Source: Cryptomeria japonica (taxonomy: Eukaryota; Streptophyta; Pinopsida; Cupressales; Cupressaceae). Taken from it: a stretch of DNA of 64,000 bases. Location of the stretch: NCBI RefSeq assembly GCF_030272615.1, contig NC_081407.1, positions 380,269,179-380,333,178 on the forward strand. The letters run 5' to 3'. A program made the position numbers and the translations under genes. This document shows positions 59,269 to 64,000 of this stretch, piece after piece (the first letter of the stretch is position 1; each line of letters opens with the position of its first letter). Below the pieces are notes generated by a model. That model made no database searches. It saw nothing but the letters and a program-made list of their open reading frames with translations, and was not told the origin of the DNA.

Positions 59269-62136
59269 CTAGATAATAGGAGAAGAGGAAGGTCTCTTCT
59301 CTTTATAAAAGGAAGGAGGAGGAACTGCTCCATATAAAGGAAGAATATTTGGTTTAGGAAGGAGACCAAGTCCATCATGACAAGGAGGTATAGGCCTACT
59401 TTTAGAAAGTTTATTAGACATAGACATAGTCACATCCATAGGAATGGGTTGGGAATCTTCTTGAGGAAAGACATTAGTTTTATCTTTCAAAGGAAGAACT
59501 TTCTTCTCAAGAACGATAGGAATATCAAGTTTGGGTGTTCTAGGTTCACTTAGAGATAGGATCATATCTGTTTTCCACTTTTGATAAGATTTGAAAAGAT
59601 GATCACTTCGCGGAGGAAGAGATTGGAATTGTTTAGGCCAAAAATAATCACTAGGAACGCTAGAAGTTCTTTCAGCTGGTTTAAAGAGACTATGATTGAC
59701 AGTAACAACTTCACCATTATGGGGAAATTTCAAACATTTATGAATAGGAGAAGCAATAGATTTCATGGAAGATAGCCAAGGATAGCCTAGCTTCACATGA
59801 AATTGTTCGGATGAAGGAGTAATAGAAAAGTTCACATCAAGGGATTTGTTATGGACCTCAATAGGTAATGTAATAGAACCAATTGCAGGAGAAGAAAATG
59901 CATCAAATAATTTCACAATCACATCTGTTTTGTCATAGATCACTTGATTCAATTGTAAAGTAAAGAGAAATTCTTCAGTAATAACATTAACCATGCAAGA
60001 AGAATCAATAAGCACTCCACGACAAGGTGTATTCTTGACTTTTGCAACTATGTATAAAGGACCATCAGGTGCCCTAATAGTTTCACTAGAATCAAATGTG
60101 ATGGAAAGTTCTTTAGGGTTTTCTTGCTGCTCTACAAAGTTAATCACATTCGGAGTGATAGACACAAGACCATTAGATGAGAAAGAGGAATCATTAGTCT
60201 CAATCACATTAGAGGTATGAGAAGGTAATGGATCAGTAAAAATCTTAAGATTTTGGTTAGGAGGAGCTACAGATGTGTTGCCTTTATCATTCATACCAGA
60301 AACAGAGATAGTATTATTATCAATCAAATCTTGAATCTTACCCTTTAAAGCAAAACATTTTTCAGTATCATGCCCAGGTTGACGATGAAATTGACAAAAA
60401 GATTTGTTATCAAAATAGGGTGAATTAATCTTTGCAGGATCTATTTGCTTTATAGGAGGGAGAGTAAGCACATTTTGTTCCAATAACTTATTCATAATAC
60501 TATGCAATGATTCATTCAAAGGAGTAAACTTTCTTTCTTTCTTGAAAAACTTAGAAATAGGAGGCACACCTGATGCTGCATTCACATTGTTGTTGATGAT
60601 GTTTCCATTGAACTTAACAGACTCTCTGTTCGGTTTAAACTTTCCAAATGGTTGTTGACTACTATCACCCTTATCACTAGGAGCCATAGGATTTGCTTGT
60701 TCCATTTGACTCACAATCAGTTGATAATTGTGAAGAGTTGCACACAACTGTTGGAAAGAAGTAAACTCAGAAAACAGAAGTTTTTCTCTAATATCTTTTT
60801 GTAAATTAGAAATAAAGATTCTTTGAATATCATTGTCAGGCACTGGAAAAGAGATTTGAGCATACAAATGCTTATATCTACCAATGAAATCAGTCACTTT
60901 TTCTTTAACACCTTGTTTACAATGCATTAAATCAATCAAAGTAACTTTAGGACTTATATTGTTTTGAAATTGTTGAATAAAAGCATTTGCAAGTTGTTCG
61001 AAAGAAGTAATAGAATAAGAAGGCAATGAGCAATACCATTGTAGGGCTTTATCTCTTAATGTCCTAGTAAACAGTTTTGCAAGCAACCTTTGGTCATAAG
61101 CAAAATTGGTACATATTGTTTGAAAAGTCTTAACATGTGTTAGAGGATCACCTTTACCATTATAAAGCTCCAAATGTGGGATTTCAACATGCTTAGGAGG
61201 GATAGATCGAACAATGTCAAGAGAAAGTGGGCTCACAACATCAAATGTGGGCACACTAAACTTAGATTGATTCATAGAGGCAATTTGTTGCTGTAAAGAA
61301 GAGACAGTTTGTGCAAGATTGTTAATGGTCACTTCAGTCGAAGAGTTCATATTAGACGTGTTAGATTGTGATGGAGGTATTATGTTATTGAAAGAAGGTA
61401 TTGATTGAGAGTAAGGTGGTGGGACACTATGATAGTTAGTCATAGGAGATGGTTGGAAAAGAGGAGCACTACAAGGAGGAATGGAATGGTTGAATGAATT
61501 GCCCCCTTGCGTCATGTTCATTTGTGGAGATGTAATAGGAACACTTATTGAAGGAATGAATGAAGAAGTTGGATTGAATGAAGGAAGAGAGTTAATTGAA
61601 GAGGAAGGATTGCCCCCATGACTGGTGATCATAGGTGGAATGTCTTGTATAGAAGTAGTCATTATGTTTGATGTAAAGGTAGGTATGCTAGCAATAGAAG
61701 TTGTCAACGGAATAGAATGATTGACTTGAGTGGGAGGTTGTGTATAACCTAAAGTTTCAGCACAACTCTTCATAGGCATCACATTCGAATCCACAATGTG
61801 TGCAATACCATGCAAAATATCAATTCCATTCTTATCACTTTGAACCATACATTTTAGACCCTCAATTAATGAACGAGCTTGACTATCGGGATACTCTTGA
61901 GACATCCATTACTGAAAATCATCAAATTGGTTATCCAATTTTGAAAGTTGTTCTACAGAAACCTCATGGAGAGCTTCTTCATCATTAGGAGGATTAGAGG
62001 AATTACCGGTGTCCTCGTTAAAAAGGCTATTCAAATTAGGTTCCATCTCCTCAGTAATTAAACCTTGGAAAGACTTAATTCTAATGCTTCGTCTAACGGG
62101 AATAGTGTAAGTAGGGCTTATTGTTGTAAAACTCAT
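59269..62136 (-). CDS. Tat-type gag with protease-like domain
   Basis: An ATG at 62136 opens a frame that meets TAA at 61909-61911 and continues in the same frame for 879 codons (W, then ATG at 61905) to a stop at 59269. A Ser/Pro/Asn-rich N-terminal half is followed by the Gypsy capsid domain (about residues 240-400 of the downstream part: YNGKGDPLTHVKTFQTIC, LRDKALQWYCSLPSYSITSF, FIGRYKHLYAQISFPV), a knuckle variant FCQFHRQPGHDTEKCFALKG, and a protease-like fold (RGVLIDSSCMVNVITEEFL, FHVKLGYPWLSSMKSIASPI). Tat proteases keep a D-[ST/G]-G type site; here it is Asp-Ser-Ser, so catalysis is uncertain. The tail is Pro/Lys-rich. The length and openness are striking beside the wreckage around it. 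The upstream 75 codons may belong to the same protein. Confidence 0.82.
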
Positions 62137-62263
62137 GCACTAGAGAGGGAGAGAAGATTTTGAATTTAGAGGTAGCAAATTTCAATAAAATTACCCAATC
62201 TCCTAGATTTAGGCTGTTAAATGCAATCACGACAATCTCCCGAATTTTCAGAAAAAAAGTCAA

Positions 62264-62293
62264 GGACCGTGGCGAACGGAGTGCACGCGGTCC
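62264..62293. repeat. GGACC...GGTCC hairpin motif, copy 3 (leader)
   Basis: GGACCGTGGCG then AACGGAGTGCACGCGGTCC; the arms GGACCG/CGGTCC are perfect. Confidence 0.7.
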
Positions 62294-62884
62294 TCGCAAC
62301 TTTTTTTGAAATTTTCAGGGATGAAAGTTATGATGATTTTAAAGCTCATCTGAAAAAATTGAGTGATTTTACGATCTGTAGAAAGGCCAAATTAAAGTTG
62401 CAATCTCAAAATTGAATCCTACCCAGATTGTTGAAAAATGCAAAATTTGAATTTTGAAAAAGAGATGGAAACTGAAACTTTGAATCTTATGATTTTAGAG
62501 GGAATACTAAGAGCAATGCAAGCTTTGAAATTTAAAAGTTGACTCAATTTCACGCAAAATTCAATTTCGAAAGCGGAAATCAAAGTTGTTGCAATTAAAC
62601 ACTTAATTTCAAAAGTCACAAATTGCAAGAATTTGAATAAAGTACTGAAATTTCGAATGAATGCCAACACACTTTTCAGATTTAGGACAGTAAGAAACAC
62701 AATTTTGACACAAAATTTCAATTTCAACAATTTTTGAATGATTAGAAGCCTTAATCCAAGCAATCACTAGACCAACTTTGACTTTAATTTTGAAAGTGTT
62801 AGAATTGATGAAATCAGCCAAGATTCTGGATTTTAGCAGAAAAATACAGTAAGATCTAGCTCCCGAAATTTCAGAAAAAATGTC

Positions 62885-62916
62885 AGGGACAATGGCACTC
62901 GGGGTGCACACGGTCC
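62885..62916. repeat. GGACC...GGTCC hairpin motif, copy 4 (leader)
   Basis: AGGGACAATGGCAC then TCGGGGTGCACACGGTCC. The left arm is degraded while the GTGCACACGGTCC half is kept. Confidence 0.65.
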
Positions 62917-63310
62917 TCGCAACTTTTTTCCAAATTTTTAGGGATGAAAGATATTATGATTTTGTTGCGAAATCCAAAGTTACAGCTGATTTGGAGATGT
63001 TTTGATCAATGAAATCATCGGTCAAAGGTTGAATCAAGAGGGTTTTAAAAATTAGGGTTTTGACACTTAACCACTTAATTTTTAGAATTAAAGCACAAAT
63101 ATGAATTGATAATTTGCAATAGAAGGGTAGATCTGAAACAAGCATTAACATTTAGACATTTCGCAAGCTCAAAAAAGAAAATTTAGGGTTTTCATGTAAT
63201 TAACCTCTAAAATTTGCAAAAGATCAAACATGGAAATGTAATCAAGGCATCCAATTTTCAGATTTAACCATGAATAATCAGAAAGAATGTTCATGTCGAG
63301 TTCACCAAAA

Positions 63311-64000
63311 TGTAAAGCAGAAAATCACGATCGAACCCTAAGTGTCCCCCCCCACCACTCCAAGGAGAGAGAAAGGAGGTCACTAGGGTTGACAGTTTTC
63401 ACTTAGGAGAGACTTTACATTCAAAAGAGGGGTTGAAACCCACAAGATCCAATCCCACACAATGCAAGATTGGATTCTAAATGAGTTTCAAGGGTTAAGA
63501 CAGCAAGGCTACCCTCTTTTGTAAAGAATGTAGATAGAAGGATTGAGCTAGGAATGCATGTAAAGTGAGAAAGATTCACTTATAAACAGAGATAGGAATA
63601 TAGGATGAAGTTGCGGACCTAGACTTAGCAGTAAAATGTCGAGATGATGTTGTCCTACAAATTTGAGTGAAAGTTGACGGGACGATGGCGCCCAGCGTGC
63701 ACATGGTCCTCCGAAAAATCCGCAAAATGAAGGGGGATTTGTTCGTCTCTGCACAAGGATTCCAGATCTTCAATTACAGCCGCGTACCTGCAACCTACAC
63801 ACAAAAAAGAGAGGATGATTGGGGGGTTAGGGATTAGGGGTTTTCCCTTAGGTCAAACCCCGGTTTTGGAATTAACCAAGAAATGAGAATGCTGTAAATG
63901 TAAATGATTGTAATGTAAACAAGTACTGATACCTTGTTGTAAGAATGTTTGTATTCTTACATGTGAAGGTGTAAATGTTGTTGTATGTTGTATGTTGTAT
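63311..64000 (-). repeat. 5' LTR of the TR-GAG element, truncated by the window
   Basis: The first 690 of about 1250 bases, starting TGTAAAGCAGAAAATCACG. Aligns throughout with 56723-57410; small insertions (for example near 63330 and 63370) and scattered substitutions distinguish the copies. Confidence 0.88.
63679..63709. repeat. GGACC...GGTCC hairpin motif, copy 5 (LTR)
   Basis: GGGACGATGGCGCCC then AGCGTGCACATGGTCC, the LTR twin of 57078-57108 with three differences. Confidence 0.65.

Larger units (their letters stand above)
62137..63310 (-). other. Untranslated leader of the TR-GAG element, with an internal duplication
   Basis: AT-rich, with a direct repeat of about 110 bases: 62240-62350 and 62853-62965 share CCCGAA-TTTCAGAAAAAA, the GGACC...GGTCC motif, CTCGCAACTTTTTT and AGGGATGAAAG. 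No gene seen. The last 20 bases next to the LTR read TGGTGAACTCGACATGAAC on the - strand, three bases from the LTR, and are the likely PBS, though I cannot name the tRNA. Confidence 0.6.
56723..64000 (-). mobile_element. TR-GAG type Gypsy element (gag only), cut by the window end
   Basis: 3' LTR 56723-57971, PPT, a noncoding 1.3 kb, a long gag-protease-like frame (59269-62136), a 1.2-kb leader and the first 690 bases of the other LTR copy from 63311. RT, RNase H and integrase are absent. The two LTR portions are about 95-97% alike by eye, so the insertion is fairly young. It landed in the RT gene of the Tat element, five codons or so before YVDD; TCATG (56718-56722) is the predicted target duplication, to be matched beyond 64000. 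Confidence 0.85.

Noticed and set aside
63288-63310. Named tRNA for the TR-GAG primer site
   Set aside because: TGGTGAACTCGACATGAAC has the expected TGG start near the LTR, but I cannot match it confidently to a specific tRNA from memory.
1-64000. Host tRNA, rRNA or microRNA genes
   Set aside because: No cloverleaf with A/B boxes, rRNA text or convincing miRNA hairpin was recognised by eye; the palindromes seen belong to transposons or microsatellites.

Overview
The window is nuclear DNA from a plant with a large, repeat-rich genome. A gymnosperm (conifer-like) source fits best: the PPR fragment has conifer-style wording, intergenic DNA is AT-rich, and LTR elements are nested several levels deep. 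I see no intact host gene, no rRNA or tRNA gene and no prokaryotic feature. Almost everything recognisable is a transposable element or a decayed gene copy carried by one.

Left part (1-17500). A Sirevirus-like Copia element on the + strand keeps a gag region with zinc knuckles, a long accessory (envelope-position) ORF, repeated polypurine tracts and a 3' LTR (12360-13223), but has no pol. A second, complete but non-autonomous Copia element on the - strand (2792-7735: LTRs, PBS, PPT, gag, protease) is inserted in its gag. Beside it lies a truncated sister copy (1110-2640). Then come a near-identical 364-bp triplication (14653-15744), an old LTR of a Tat-like family (16323-17500) and TACA microsatellites.

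Middle (18400-46070). A 4.1-kb solo-LTR-like element (18938-23062, TSD attca) splits a 240-bp repeat. Next is the main object: a 22.8-kb CACTA (En/Spm) DNA transposon at 23301-46070, with matching terminal inverted repeats and a TGG target duplication. It carries the TNP2 transposase gene, a TNPA-like second gene, a PPR gene fragment, an intronless copy of the spliceosome gene CWC22, and an unrecognised reading frame of about 950 codons on the opposite strand. A 1.6-kb LTR has jumped into the TNP2 coding region.

Right part (46071-64000). A decayed LINE is followed by a - strand Tat-lineage Ty3/Gypsy element: 3' LTR 47772-49270, an antisense plant-mobile-domain gene, integrase, dual RNase H and part of RT. 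A second Gypsy element of TR-GAG type (56723 to beyond 64000) has landed next to the RT YVDD motif. It encodes a long gag-protease-like protein and no polymerase.

Most coding regions are broken by nonsense codons that look like C-to-T changes, as expected for methylated, silenced repeats. Non-autonomous elements here would rely on enzymes supplied by relatives: Copia and Gypsy reverse transcriptase and integrase for the gag-only elements, and TNP2/TNPA for CACTA ends. Identifications come from reading translations and repeats by eye; no database search was run.
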